In this document: positions 9,838 through 17,914 of the stretch, one piece after another
Layout of the letters: every line of letters begins with the position of its first letter
How positions within the stretch are numbered: position 1 is the first letter of the stretch
Assembly: GCF_021049305.1 (NCBI RefSeq)
Contig: NZ_CP088081.1
Span: forward strand, 1,674,001 to 1,738,000
DNA: 64,000 nt
Direction: 5' to 3'
Source of the DNA: Ideonella dechloratans
GTDB lineage: Bacteria; Pseudomonadota; Gammaproteobacteria; Burkholderiales; Burkholderiaceae_C
The notes under the pieces: model-generated
Told to the model about the DNA's origin: nothing
What the model saw: the letters and a program-made list of their open reading frames with translations, nothing else
The model's database searches: none
Made by a program: the position numbers and the translations under genes

Positions 9838-10959
9838 ATGCCCCGTGCCGTCATCACCGGAACCGGTCTCTACGTTCCGCCCCATGTGATCACCAACGCC
9901 GAACTGGTGGTGTCCTTCAACGCCTACGTCGAGCGCTTCAACACCGAGCATGCGGCGGCCATCGAGGCCGGCACGGTCGCAGCCCTGGCCCCGTCCAGCG
10001 AGGCCTTCATCGAGAAGGCCTCCGGCATCCAGCGCCGCTACGTGATGGAGAAGAGCGGCGTACTGGACCCGGCCCGCATGCGCCCCAAGCTGACGGAGCG
10101 GCCCGACGACCAGCTCTCGCTGATGGCCGAGATTGCCGTGGATGCCGCCCGCCAGGCTCTGGCGGCCGCGGGCCGGCAGGCGGCCGATGTGGACGCGGTG
10201 ATCTGCGCGGCATCCAACATGCAGCGCGCCTACCCGGCCATGGCCATCGAGATCCAGCAGGCCCTGGGCGCGGGCGGCTACGGCTTCGACATGAACGTGG
10301 CCTGTTCCTCGGCCACCTTCGCGATCGAGCAGGCCGTCAACGCGGTGCGCAGCGGCGCCTCGCGCTGCGTGTTGGTGGTCAACCCCGAGATCACCTCGGG
10401 CCACCTGGAGTGGAAGGACCGCGACTGCCATTTCATCTTCGGCGACGTCTGCACCGCGGTGCTTGTCGAGGCCGACGAGACGGCGGTGGCGGCCGAGCGC
10501 TGGGAGGTGCTGGGCACCCGGCTGGCCACCCAGTTCTCGAACAACATCCGCAACAACGCCGGCTTCCTCAATCGCAGCGAGGACAGCGACCCCGAGGCCC
10601 GCGACAAGACCTTCCGTCAGGAGGGCCGCAAGGTCTTCAAGGAGGTGGTGCCCATCGCCTCGGCCCACATCGAAGCCCATCTGCAGGCCCAGGGCCTGAC
10701 ACCGGCCCAGGTGCGTCGCTACTGGCTGCACCAGGCCAACCTGGGCATGAACCAGCTGATCATCAAGAAGCTGGTCGGCCAGGAGGTGGGCCCCGACCTG
10801 GCTCCGCTGATCCTGGACGAGTTCGCCAACACCGCCTCGGCCGGCTCCATCATCGCCTTCCATCGCCATCGCGACGGGGTTCAGTCCGGTGATCTGGGCG
10901 TGATCTGTTCCTTCGGGGCGGGTTATTCGGTGGGCAGCGTCATCGTGCGCAAGCAGTGA
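9838..10959 (+). CDS. Beta-ketoacyl-ACP synthase III-like protein (long FabH variant)
   Basis: 373 residues, about 50 longer than typical FabH. The thiolase-fold triad is complete: Cys156 in NVACSSA, His298 in LHQANLG and Asn331 in [10 protein letters not shown]. The extra length lies mostly in the N-terminal half, between about residues 20 and 75. Such proteins condense an acyl-CoA with malonyl-ACP to start fatty acid or related chains; this long group is annotated as beta-ketoacyl-ACP synthase III in many beta- and gammaproteobacteria. It stands alone, away from fab genes, so a role in a special primer or secondary lipid is possible. The ATG at 9838 is preferred over a TTG two codons earlier. 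Confidence 0.85.
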   Translation: MPRAVITGTGLYVPPHVITNAELVVSFNAYVERFNTEHAAAIEAGTVAALAPSSEAFIEKASGIQRRYVMEKSGVLDPARMRPKLTERPDDQLSLMAEIAVDAARQALAAAGRQAADVDAVICAASNMQRAYPAMAIEIQQALGAGGYGFDMNVACSSATFAIEQAVNAVRSGASRCVLVVNPEITSGHLEWKDRDCHFIFGDVCTAVLVEADETAVAAERWEVLGTRLATQFSNNIRNNAGFLNRSEDSDPEARDKTFRQEGRKVFKEVVPIASAHIEAHLQAQGLTPAQVRRYWLHQANLGMNQLIIKKLVGQEVGPDLAPLILDEFANTASAGSIIAFHRHRDGVQSGDLGVICSFGAGYSVGSVIVRKQ

Positions 10960-10967
10960 TTCCCGCG

Positions 10968-11058
10968 CCGCCGCGCCGACAGGCTGCGGCGGGGCTGGTG
11001 GCATCATCGCCACCTGGGCGGCGCCGACCCGGCGCCAGGCGGCCGGTCATCGCCGGCC
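10968..11058. repeat. Four consecutive hairpins in one intergenic gap
   Basis: Between the KAS III-like gene and the next gene lie four perfect inverted repeats in 91 bases: CCGCCGC/GCGGCGG (10968-10992), GGTGGC/GCCACC (10997-11014), GGCGCCG/CGGCGCC (11020-11036) and GGCCGG/CCGGCC (11041-11058). None has a T-tract of note. They could end transcription of the first gene or structure the leader of the second. Confidence 0.5.
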
Positions 11059-11077
11059 TTGTTCTCGAGGTACATCC

Positions 11078-11770
11078 ATGCAACGTTCCCCCTCCTTCGC
11101 ACTGCTGCCGGGCCTGCTGCTGGCCCTGTGTGCCGGCTCGGCTCTGGCGGCCGACAACGGCAAGATCAACACCCTGGGCAATGCCAGCGCCAAGGCGCCT
11201 GTCATGAGCCGCGACGAGCTGCGGGTCTGCCTGAAGCAGCAGGACGCGCTCAAGGCCCGGGCCGAGGACGCCAAGGCCAAGCGGGCCCAGCTGGACGTCG
11301 AGCGCAAGCAGCTGGAGGCGGACAAGGAGGCCATCGCGGCCGAACACGCGGCCCTGGCGGCCCGCATCGAGAAGACCGCCAGCGACTTCAACGCCAAGGT
11401 GGCCGAGCAGTCCAAGACGGTGGAGGAGTTCAACGCCAAGATGGAGGCGATGAACAAGGCCGCGGCCAAGGGTGACAATGTCGAGCGTCAGCGCCAGAAG
11501 CTCGAGCGCGAGGGCAAGGCGATCCAGCAGGCCTCGGACGATCTGAACGCCCAGAACAAGGTGCTCAACGACCAGATCGCAGCCGACAAGGTGGCTTTCG
11601 ACGCCAAGAACACGGCCTTCCAGACCCGTGCCGACGACTGGAACACCCGCAACCATGCGATGGACACCACCGCAGCGGAATACGACATGGATCTGGAGTC
11701 CTGGAAGAAGCAGTGCGGCGGCCGCAACTACCGCGAGATCGACGAGAAGGTGATCCGCTCGGGCGGCTGA
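11078..11770 (+). CDS. Secreted coiled-coil protein of unknown function
   Basis: 230 residues. A clear Sec signal peptide ends at ALA (residue 24). Residues from about 45 to 200 are rich in Ala, Lys, Glu, Asp and Gln, with the heptad-like spacing of a long coiled coil, interrupted near KGDNVERQ. Two Cys remain in the mature protein, one near its start (RVCLKQ) and one near its end (KKQCGG); they could pair and lock a helical hairpin. I do not recognise a named family. It has the look of periplasmic coiled-coil proteins found as hypotheticals in Burkholderiales. It is flanked by hairpins upstream and by trhP downstream. Confidence 0.75.
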   Translation: MQRSPSFALLPGLLLALCAGSALAADNGKINTLGNASAKAPVMSRDELRVCLKQQDALKARAEDAKAKRAQLDVERKQLEADKEAIAAEHAALAARIEKTASDFNAKVAEQSKTVEEFNAKMEAMNKAAAKGDNVERQRQKLEREGKAIQQASDDLNAQNKVLNDQIAADKVAFDAKNTAFQTRADDWNTRNHAMDTTAAEYDMDLESWKKQCGGRNYREIDEKVIRSGG

Positions 11771-11841
11771 TCGCCACCCCTGCGCCCCGTTCAAACCCCT
11801 GACGGTTTGGCGGGGCAAGGCCGGCAGAGGACAATCGAGGG

Positions 11842-13212
11842 GTGAAGCACACCGCCCCCGAACTCCTGCTGCCGGCCGGCTCGCTGGCCAAGATGCGCGC
11901 CGCCTACGATTTCGGCGCCGATGCCGTCTATGCCGGCCAGCCGCGCTACTCGCTGCGCGCCCGCAACAACGAATTCCGCCTGGAGCAGATTGCCCAGGGC
12001 ATTGCCGAAGCCCATGCGCGCGGCAAGAAGTTCTTCGTCACCAGCAACCTGATCGCGCACAACGACAAGGTGCGCACCTACCTGCGCGACATCGAGCCGG
12101 TGATCGCCCTCAAGCCCGATGCGCTGATCATGGCCGATCCGGGCCTGATCATGCAGGTGCACGAGAAGTGGCCCGAGGTGCCCATCCACCTCTCGGTGCA
12201 GGCCAACACCACCAACTGGGCCACGGTGAAGTTCTGGCAGAAGATGGGCGTGAGCCGCATCATCCTCTCGCGCGAGCTGAGCCTGGACGAGGTGGAGGGC
12301 ATCCGCAACGAATGCCCGGACATGGAGCTGGAGGTCTTCGTGCACGGTGCGCTGTGCATCGCCTATTCCGGCCGCTGCCTGCTCTCGGGCTACTTCAACC
12401 GGCGCGACCCCAACCAGGGCACCTGCACCAACGCCTGCCGCTGGGAATACGGCACCCAGGTCGCCAGCGAGCATTCGCCCAGCGGCGAGGCGGTGCCGGT
12501 GGGTACGCTGGAGCGCGATTTCGACTTTGCCGAGGCCCAGGCCGAGGCGGAAACGAGCTTCTCGACCTGTGGCGGTGGCGCCCGCCACCCTGCGGCCGAC
12601 CGGGTCTACTTCATCGAGGAGAAGGGCCGTCCGGGCGAGCTGATGCCCATCATGGAAGACGAGCACGGCACCTACATCCTGAACAGCAAGGACCTGCGGG
12701 CGGTGGAGCATGTGGCCCGGTTGTGCCAGATCGGCGTCGATTCGCTGAAGATCGAGGGCCGCACCAAGAGCCTGTACTACGTCGCCCGCACGGCCCAGGT
12801 CTACCGCCGCGCCATCGACGATGCGATGGCCGGCAAGCCGTTCAACCCCGAGCTGCTGCTGGAGCTGGAAGGCCTGGCCAACCGCGGCTACACCGGGGGC
12901 CTGCTGGAGCGCCGCCCGGCGCAGGATTACCAGAATTACATCAGCGGCCACAGCGAGCTGCATCGCAGCCACTTCGTCGGCGAGGTGCTGGGGGTGCGTG
13001 CCGATGGCTGGGCCGAGGTCGAGACCAAGAACCGCTTTGCGGTGGGTGACCGCATCGAGGTCATCCATCCGGCGGGCAACCGCATCTTGACGCTGGAGAC
13101 CATGCAGAATCCCGAGGGCGAGACCATCCAGGTGGCCCAGGGCAACCCGATCCGGGTGTTCGTGCCCCTGGGCGGGCCGGTGGAAGGGGCGCTCCTCGCG
13201 CGCCTGCTCTGA
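11842..13212 (+). CDS. trhP: tRNA uridine-34 hydroxylation protein (YegQ/TrhP, peptidase U32 family)
   Basis: 456 residues. The N-terminus ELLLPAGSLAKMRAAYDFGADAVY and the central stretch GALCIAYSGRCLLSGY followed by CTNACRW are U32/TrhP hallmarks; the cysteines there are thought to hold an iron-sulfur cluster. In E. coli TrhP (YegQ) makes 5-hydroxyuridine at the wobble position of tRNA, using prephenate-dependent chemistry, not proteolysis. Compared with my memory of E. coli YegQ there is an acidic, low-complexity insert of about 35 residues after CRWEYGTQV (around residues 210-245). The start is GTG at 11842; CGAGGG lies just upstream. Confidence 0.9.
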   Translation: MKHTAPELLLPAGSLAKMRAAYDFGADAVYAGQPRYSLRARNNEFRLEQIAQGIAEAHARGKKFFVTSNLIAHNDKVRTYLRDIEPVIALKPDALIMADPGLIMQVHEKWPEVPIHLSVQANTTNWATVKFWQKMGVSRIILSRELSLDEVEGIRNECPDMELEVFVHGALCIAYSGRCLLSGYFNRRDPNQGTCTNACRWEYGTQVASEHSPSGEAVPVGTLERDFDFAEAQAEAETSFSTCGGGARHPAADRVYFIEEKGRPGELMPIMEDEHGTYILNSKDLRAVEHVARLCQIGVDSLKIEGRTKSLYYVARTAQVYRRAIDDAMAGKPFNPELLLELEGLANRGYTGGLLERRPAQDYQNYISGHSELHRSHFVGEVLGVRADGWAEVETKNRFAVGDRIEVIHPAGNRILTLETMQNPEGETIQVAQGNPIRVFVPLGGPVEGALLARLL

Positions 13213-13375
13213 GTGCGGGCCTCGGCGCCCTGAGGAACACAGGATCGCACGTCCCCTGCATTCGGGAGGTTGCGGGTTTGTCCGGGCGGTGCTGGCGCGT
13301 CAGGCGCGCATCGTGGTGGGGGCGGGCTGCCCTCGGCCCGGTCCCGTTCCACCGCCCCATTCAGGAGGATCCACC

Positions 13376-13780
13376 ATGCCCATTCCCGCCTGTCCTGTCG
13401 TCCATTTCGAACTGCCTTACCGGGACGCGGCCCGCGTCTCGACCTTCTACCAAACGGTGTTCGGCTGGCAGTTGCAGCCCATGGGTCCCGAGATGGGCAA
13501 CTACATTCTCGCCACCACCTCCACCTGTGACAGCAGCGCGCCGGATGCTTTGCGAGGGTCGATCAACGGCGGTCTGTTCCCCCTGGTGCCGGAGTCGCCA
13601 CTGCAGCAGCCCTCGGTGGTGCTGGGCGTGCCCGATGTGCGAGAGGCCATGGCCCGCGTGAGCGCGGCTGGTGGGCAGGTGCTGGGCGAGCCCATGGCCA
13701 TTCCGGGCGTGGGTGACTATGTCGTCTTCGTCGATCCCGAGGGCAACCGCCTGAGCATGCTGCAGCCGCTGATGGGTTGA
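13376..13780 (+). CDS. VOC family (glyoxalase/bleomycin resistance-like) protein
   Basis: 134 residues forming one vicinal-oxygen-chelate unit: start VVHFELPYRD, FYQTVFGWQL, then VVFVDPEGNRLSMLQP at the end. The family includes glyoxalases, antibiotic-binding proteins and dioxygenases; the substrate cannot be told. The ATG at 13376 follows AGGAGG, which decides the start over a longer upstream frame. It runs convergently toward acnB with a hairpin between. Confidence 0.8.
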   Translation: MPIPACPVVHFELPYRDAARVSTFYQTVFGWQLQPMGPEMGNYILATTSTCDSSAPDALRGSINGGLFPLVPESPLQQPSVVLGVPDVREAMARVSAAGGQVLGEPMAIPGVGDYVVFVDPEGNRLSMLQPLMG

Positions 13781-13810
13781 GCGGCGGTCCGGCCCGTCCC
13801 CGTACAGGCA

Positions 13811-13837
13811 TGAAAAGGCCCGCACGGGGCGGGCCTT
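13811..13837 (-). terminator. Intrinsic terminator of acnB
   Basis: The stem AAGGCCCGC/GCGGGCCTT (13815-13823 and 13829-13837) reads on the minus strand into TTTTCA, 37 bases after the acnB stop. It also lies just after the convergent VOC gene and may serve both. Confidence 0.75.
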
Positions 13838-13873
13838 CCGGTCTGGCCGCACTTGGCGCCCGCGTGACGGACC

Positions 13874-16459
13874 TCAGACGCTCTTGGCGACTTCGGCGTA
13901 TTCCTCGATCTGGTCGAAGTTCATGTACTTGTAGATCTGGTCGGCCTTGGCGGTGATCACACCGGTGGCGGCCAGGTACTCTTCCTTGGTCGGCAGCTTG
14001 CCCAGCTTGGAGGCCACGGCCGCCAGTTCGGCCGAGCCCAGGAACACGTTGGTGTTCTTGCCCAGGCGGTTGGGGAAGTTGCGGGTCGAGGTCGAGATCA
14101 CCGTGGCGCCTTCGCGCACCTGGGCCTGGTTGCCCATGCACAGCGAGCAGCCGGGCATCTCGGTGCGGGCACCGGCGGCGCCGAAGGCGGCGTACTGGCC
14201 TTCCTTCATCAGCTCGGAGGCGTCCATCTTGGTCGGCGGGGCCACCCACAGCTTGACCGGGATGTCACGGGCACCGCCCAGCACGGTGGCGGCCGCGCGG
14301 AAGTGACCGATGTTGGTCATGCACGAGCCGATGAAGGCCTCGTCGATCTTGGTGCCGGCCACGTCGGACAGGGTCTTGGCGTCGTCCGGGTCGTTCGGGC
14401 AGCAGACGATGGGCTCGGTGATCTCGGCCAGGTCGATCTCGATCACGGCGGCGTACTCGGCATCCTTGTCGGCTTCCAGCAGCTCGGGCTTGGCCAGCCA
14501 GGCCTCGACCTTCTCGATGCGGCGCTGCAGGGTCTTCGCGTCCTGGTAGCCATCGGCGATCATGTTCTTCATCAGCACGATGTTGGAGCGCAGATACTCC
14601 TTGATCGGCTCGGGGTTGAGCTTGATCGTGCAGCCGGCGGCCGAACGCTCGGCCGAGGCGTCGGACAGCTCGAAGGCCTGTTCCACCTTCAGGTCGGGCA
14701 GACCTTCGATTTCCAGGATTCGGCCCGAGAAGATGTTCTTCTTGCCGGCCTTGGCCACGGTCAGCAGACCGGCCTTGATGGCGTACAGCGGGATGGCGTG
14801 GACCAGGTCACGCAGGGTGACGCCGGGCTGCATGCTGCCCTTGAAGCGCACCAGAACGGATTCGGGCATGTCCAGCGGCATCACGCCGGTGGCGGCGCCG
14901 AAGGCCACCAGGCCGGAGCCGGCCGGGAAGGAGATGCCGATCGGGAAGCGGGTGTGGCTGTCGCCGCCGGTGCCCACGGTGTCGGGCAGCAGCAGGCGGT
15001 TCAGCCAGCTGTGGATCACGCCGTCGCCCGGGCGCAGGGCCACGCCGCCGCGGCTGCTGATGAAGGGCGGCAGCTCGCGGTGCATCTTGGCGTCCACCGG
15101 CTTCGGGTAGGCGGCGGTGTGGCAGAAGGACTGCATCACCAGATCGGCCGAGAAGCCCAGGCAGGCCAGGTCCTTCAGCTCGTCGCGGGTCATCGGGCCG
15201 GTGGTGTCCTGGCTGCCGACGGTGGTCATCTTGGGCTCGCAGTAGGTGCCCGGACGGATGCCCTGGCCTTCCGGCAGACCGCAGGCGCGGCCGACCATCT
15301 TCTGGGCCAGCGTGAAGCCCTTGCCGGTGTCCTTGGGGGCCACGGGCAGGCGGAAGACGGTGGAGGCGGGCAGGCCCAGGAAGTCGCGGGCCTTGGCGGT
15401 CAGCGAGCGGCCGATGATCAGGTTGATCCGGCCGCCGGCGCGCACTTCGTCCAGCAGCACGTCGCTCTTGAGCTTGAACTCGGCGACGGTCTCGCCGTTC
15501 TTCACGATCTTGCCGTCATAGGGCAGCACGTCGACCACGTCGCCCATCTCCAGCTTGGAGACATCGACCTCGATCGGCAGCGAGCCGGAGTCTTCCTGGG
15601 TGTTGAAGAAGATCGGGGCGATCTTGCCGCCCAGGGTCACGCCGCCGAAGCGCTTGTTCGGCACGAAGGGGATGTCCTGGCCGGTGGCCCAGATCACGCT
15701 GTTGGTGGCGGATTTGCGGCTGGAGCCGGTGCCGACCACGTCGCCCACGTAGGCCACCAGGTGGCCCTTCTTCTTCAGATCCTCGATGAACTGCATCGGA
15801 CCGCGCTTGCCGTCTTCCTCGGGCTTGAAGGCCGCGTCAGGGCGCGTGTTCTTCAGCATGGCCAGGTAGTGCATCGGGATGTCCGGGCGGCTCCAGGCAT
15901 CCGGGGCCGGGGACAGGTCGTCGGTGTTGGTTTCGCCAGGCACCTTGAAGACGGTGATGGTGATCTTCTTCTCGACCTCGGGGCGGCTGGTGAACCACTC
16001 GGCATCGGCCCAGCTCTGGATCACTTCCTTGGCCTTGGCATTGCCGGCCTTGGCCTTGTTGGCCACGTCATTGAAGTAATCGAACATCAGCAGGGTCTTC
16101 TTCAGGCCCGCGGCGGCAACGTCCGCCACTTCGGCGTCGTCCAGCAACTCGATCAGGGGGTGCACGTTGTAGCCGCCCACCATGGTGCCCAGCAACTCGG
16201 TGGCCTTGGCCTTGGAGATCAGGGCGACCTTCACGTCACCGTGGGCCACGGCGGCCAGGAAGCTGGCCTTGACCTTGGCGGCGTCGTCCACGCCCGGGGG
16301 CACGCGGTGGGTCAGCAGGTCCAGCAGGAAGGCCTCTTCGCCAGCCGGCGGGTTCTTGATCAGCTCGATCAGCTCGGCCACTTGCTTGGCGTCGAGGGCC
16401 AGCGGCGGGATGCCGAGCGCGGCGCGTTCGGCGACATGTTGGCGATAGGCTTGCAGCAT
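13874..16459 (-). CDS. acnB: Aconitate hydratase B
   Basis: 861 residues (E. coli AcnB 865). The N-terminal HEAT-like domain ([19 protein letters not shown]) and swivelling domain 2 precede the catalytic part, as in AcnB and unlike AcnA. The iron-sulfur ligands are visible near the C-terminus in GSCMTN and [10 protein letters not shown], with the substrate loop [11 protein letters not shown]. It interconverts citrate and isocitrate in the TCA cycle and, without its cluster, can bind mRNA. GGAGAG precedes the ATG. It is 36 bases downstream of vapC on the same strand, so the toxin-antitoxin pair may be co-transcribed with it. Confidence 0.97.
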   Translation of the reverse strand: MLQAYRQHVAERAALGIPPLALDAKQVAELIELIKNPPAGEEAFLLDLLTHRVPPGVDDAAKVKASFLAAVAHGDVKVALISKAKATELLGTMVGGYNVHPLIELLDDAEVADVAAAGLKKTLLMFDYFNDVANKAKAGNAKAKEVIQSWADAEWFTSRPEVEKKITITVFKVPGETNTDDLSPAPDAWSRPDIPMHYLAMLKNTRPDAAFKPEEDGKRGPMQFIEDLKKKGHLVAYVGDVVGTGSSRKSATNSVIWATGQDIPFVPNKRFGGVTLGGKIAPIFFNTQEDSGSLPIEVDVSKLEMGDVVDVLPYDGKIVKNGETVAEFKLKSDVLLDEVRAGGRINLIIGRSLTAKARDFLGLPASTVFRLPVAPKDTGKGFTLAQKMVGRACGLPEGQGIRPGTYCEPKMTTVGSQDTTGPMTRDELKDLACLGFSADLVMQSFCHTAAYPKPVDAKMHRELPPFISSRGGVALRPGDGVIHSWLNRLLLPDTVGTGGDSHTRFPIGISFPAGSGLVAFGAATGVMPLDMPESVLVRFKGSMQPGVTLRDLVHAIPLYAIKAGLLTVAKAGKKNIFSGRILEIEGLPDLKVEQAFELSDASAERSAAGCTIKLNPEPIKEYLRSNIVLMKNMIADGYQDAKTLQRRIEKVEAWLAKPELLEADKDAEYAAVIEIDLAEITEPIVCCPNDPDDAKTLSDVAGTKIDEAFIGSCMTNIGHFRAAATVLGGARDIPVKLWVAPPTKMDASELMKEGQYAAFGAAGARTEMPGCSLCMGNQAQVREGATVISTSTRNFPNRLGKNTNVFLGSAELAAVASKLGKLPTKEEYLAATGVITAKADQIYKYMNFDQIEEYAEVAKSV

Positions 16460-16495
16460 GGTGTGCTCTCCAGGGGTGAAACGGAAACGGGGGCG

Positions 16496-16900
16496 TCAGG
16501 CCGCGTGCGGCACGATGACCTTGAGCCCCTTGAAGTAGTCGCGAAAGAAGGTGTCGTCGCGGGTGATCAGGGCGTCGCACTGCAGCAGGGCGTGCGCGCC
16601 CACGAGAAAGTCGGGCAGGGTGCGCTCGCGGCGGCCGCCCCGCTGGCGGTAGCGCCGCTGCATTTCGCCGGCCCGGATGGCCGATTTGGATTCGGTGGCC
16701 GAGAAGCGCACGCCCATCTCCTCCAGCACTTCCAGCACCTCGGTGCCGTTGCGCAGGGCGGTGCAGACCTCGGTCAGTGCCACGTCGCAGACCACCACGG
16801 GCCCCACGCTGAGCGACTGGCGCAGGCAGGCCTCGGCCGCATCGGCGGCGGGGCCGTCGGCCAGCAGGTCGATCAGCACGGAGGAGTCGATGGCGATCAT
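16496..16900 (-). CDS. vapC: VapC-family PIN-domain ribonuclease toxin
   Basis: 134 residues beginning MIAIDSSVLIDLL, the typical PIN start. Four acidic residues in the expected order (Asp5, Glu44, Asp97, Asp115) would coordinate Mg2+ for RNA cleavage; the last sits in LITRDDTFFRDYF, the usual VapC end motif. VapC toxins cut tRNA or rRNA and are held inactive by VapB. It starts 6 bases after the antitoxin stop and ends 36 bases before acnB, an unusual position inside a TCA gene block. Confidence 0.88.
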   Translation of the reverse strand: MIAIDSSVLIDLLADGPAADAAEACLRQSLSVGPVVVCDVALTEVCTALRNGTEVLEVLEEMGVRFSATESKSAIRAGEMQRRYRQRGGRRERTLPDFLVGAHALLQCDALITRDDTFFRDYFKGLKVIVPHAA

Positions 16901-16906
16901 GGGGGA

Positions 16907-17152
16907 TCAGACGTCCAGGGGGTCGCCAGGGGCCCGGCCGCGGATGCTGCGCATGGCGTCGTCGGTGTCGGCGAAACCATCGAGCTTGAAGCGGCCGCGG
17001 GCCTTGGAGATGGCGTCGGAGACGTCCTTGCGCAGCACGATGCGCGCGCCATCGAGCTCCACCTTGAGCACGGTGCCCTTGGTCAGGCCCAGGGCATCCC
17101 GCACCGCCTTGGGCAGGGTGATCTGTCCACGCTCGGCAACTGTGGCTTCCAT
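16907..17152 (-). CDS. vapB: AbrB/MazE-type antitoxin (VapB)
   Basis: 81 residues. The N-terminal swapped-hairpin DNA-binding domain is recognisable as MEATVAERGQITLPKAVR, with the GQITLPK core of AbrB-type antitoxins. The C-terminal half (FADTDDAMRSIRG and onward) would wrap the toxin. It is directly followed by vapC, the standard antitoxin-first order. The frame stays open 45 codons upstream, but the ATG at 17152 starts the conserved domain. A region of inverted repeats just upstream is a likely self-regulation site. Confidence 0.88.
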   Translation of the reverse strand: MEATVAERGQITLPKAVRDALGLTKGTVLKVELDGARIVLRKDVSDAISKARGRFKLDGFADTDDAMRSIRGRAPGDPLDV

Positions 17153-17182
17153 CGGCGTCTCCGGGTTGATCCGAAAGATTCG

Positions 17183-17214
17183 GTATGCATGAATTCTACA
17201 TACTTCGTCATGCA
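17183..17214. promoter_or_regulatory. Nested inverted repeats, candidate vapBC operator
   Basis: Two overlapping inverted repeats lie 31-62 bases upstream of vapB: GTATG (17183-17187) with CATAC (17199-17203), and TGCATGA (17186-17192) with TCATGCA (17208-17214). The stretch is AT-rich compared with its surroundings. VapB antitoxins usually repress their own promoter at such palindromes. Confidence 0.5.
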
Positions 17215-17253
17215 TGCACAGCCGGGATGGGCGGAGGAGGGGAGGGACCGGCG

Positions 17254-17279
17254 AAAAAAAACGGACCCTGAGGGTCCGT
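17254..17279 (-). terminator. Intrinsic terminator of the secreted MliC-like gene
   Basis: On the minus strand the stem ACGGACCC/GGGTCCGT (17261-17279) is followed by a run of eight T (17254-17261). It comes about 20 bases after the stop of the gene at 17300-17824, isolating it from vapBC. Confidence 0.88.
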
Positions 17280-17299
17280 TGCTTCACTGGGCTGAGGCC

Positions 17300-17824
17300 T
17301 TACTGCTTGACCTCGGTCTTGGCGACGTTCGGGTCCACCAGAAGCGCCTGCTGAGGCACGCCCTCGGCCGCCTTCTTGGCCTCGAGCTGCTTCTGGCTGA
17401 CGCATTCGTCCACCAGGCGGCGGCCGACCTGGGTGTCCATCAGCATGGACTTGTAGGCAATCTGCAGCATCAGAGTCTTGCCACGCACGTCTTCCAGGCG
17501 CACGGCGCCGGTGGACGAGAGCACCGGCTTCATGGTGTAGACGTTCTTGCCGAAGGTCACATCGACATAGCCCGCATGCTTGGGGTTCATGACCACGTTG
17601 ACGGTCTGGCTGAACTCGCAATCGTAGTGGCCGAAATCGACCAGGGCCGCGGCGGCGTTCTGCGGGCCATCGGCGTCGGGCAGCACCAGCTCAGGTTCGG
17701 GCTTGGGGGCAGCCTTGGCATGCGCACTCTTGCTGGCCTTGGTCTTGGCCGGCTGGACGGCGTGTGCAGCCTGGGCGCCCAGCAGGCCCAGAGACAAAAC
17801 AGCAGTCAGGAACGCACGGATCAT
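17300..17824 (-). CDS. Secreted protein, possibly MliC-like lysozyme-inhibitor fold
   Basis: 174 residues. A Sec signal peptide (about residues 1-22, ending AHA) is followed by a Lys/Ala/Pro-rich linker and a beta-rich domain with a Cys pair (YDCEF and VDECV). The arrangement of YDC, VTFGKNVYTM and a late Cys recalls the MliC/PliC lysozyme-inhibitor fold, but the match is weak and I would not assign the function firmly. The ATG at 17824 has GAGGAG upstream. The reading frame is open far upstream into the neighbouring gene's antisense, which is a composition artefact. It lies inside the TCA block, closed by a strong terminator. Confidence 0.75.
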   Translation of the reverse strand: MIRAFLTAVLSLGLLGAQAAHAVQPAKTKASKSAHAKAAPKPEPELVLPDADGPQNAAAALVDFGHYDCEFSQTVNVVMNPKHAGYVDVTFGKNVYTMKPVLSSTGAVRLEDVRGKTLMLQIAYKSMLMDTQVGRRLVDECVSQKQLEAKKAAEGVPQQALLVDPNVAKTEVKQ

Positions 17825-17881
17825 GCGTATCACTCCTCGGGAAACGGGTGGGTAGAAAACAGATGAGATTGTGCGCCTTAA

Positions 17882-17914
17882 AGCCTGATTTTTCGTGACC
17901 TTTGGTTTCAGGCT
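17882..17914 (-). terminator. Weak hairpin at the end of the CoA-lyase-like gene
   Basis: The inverted repeat AGCCTGA/TCAGGCT (17882-17888 and 17908-17914) has a 19-base loop and overlaps the stop codon of the upstream gene; on the minus strand it leads into TTTAA. It is a possible partial terminator before the MliC-like gene. Confidence 0.3.

Noticed and set aside
14303..17866. A 1187-codon plus-strand open frame opposite acnB, vapBC and the MliC-like gene
   Set aside because: It is antisense to well-supported genes, and its translation is low-complexity (Gly, His, Val, Gln, Ala-rich), the usual product of GC-rich third-position bias. It has no domain and no ribosome site.
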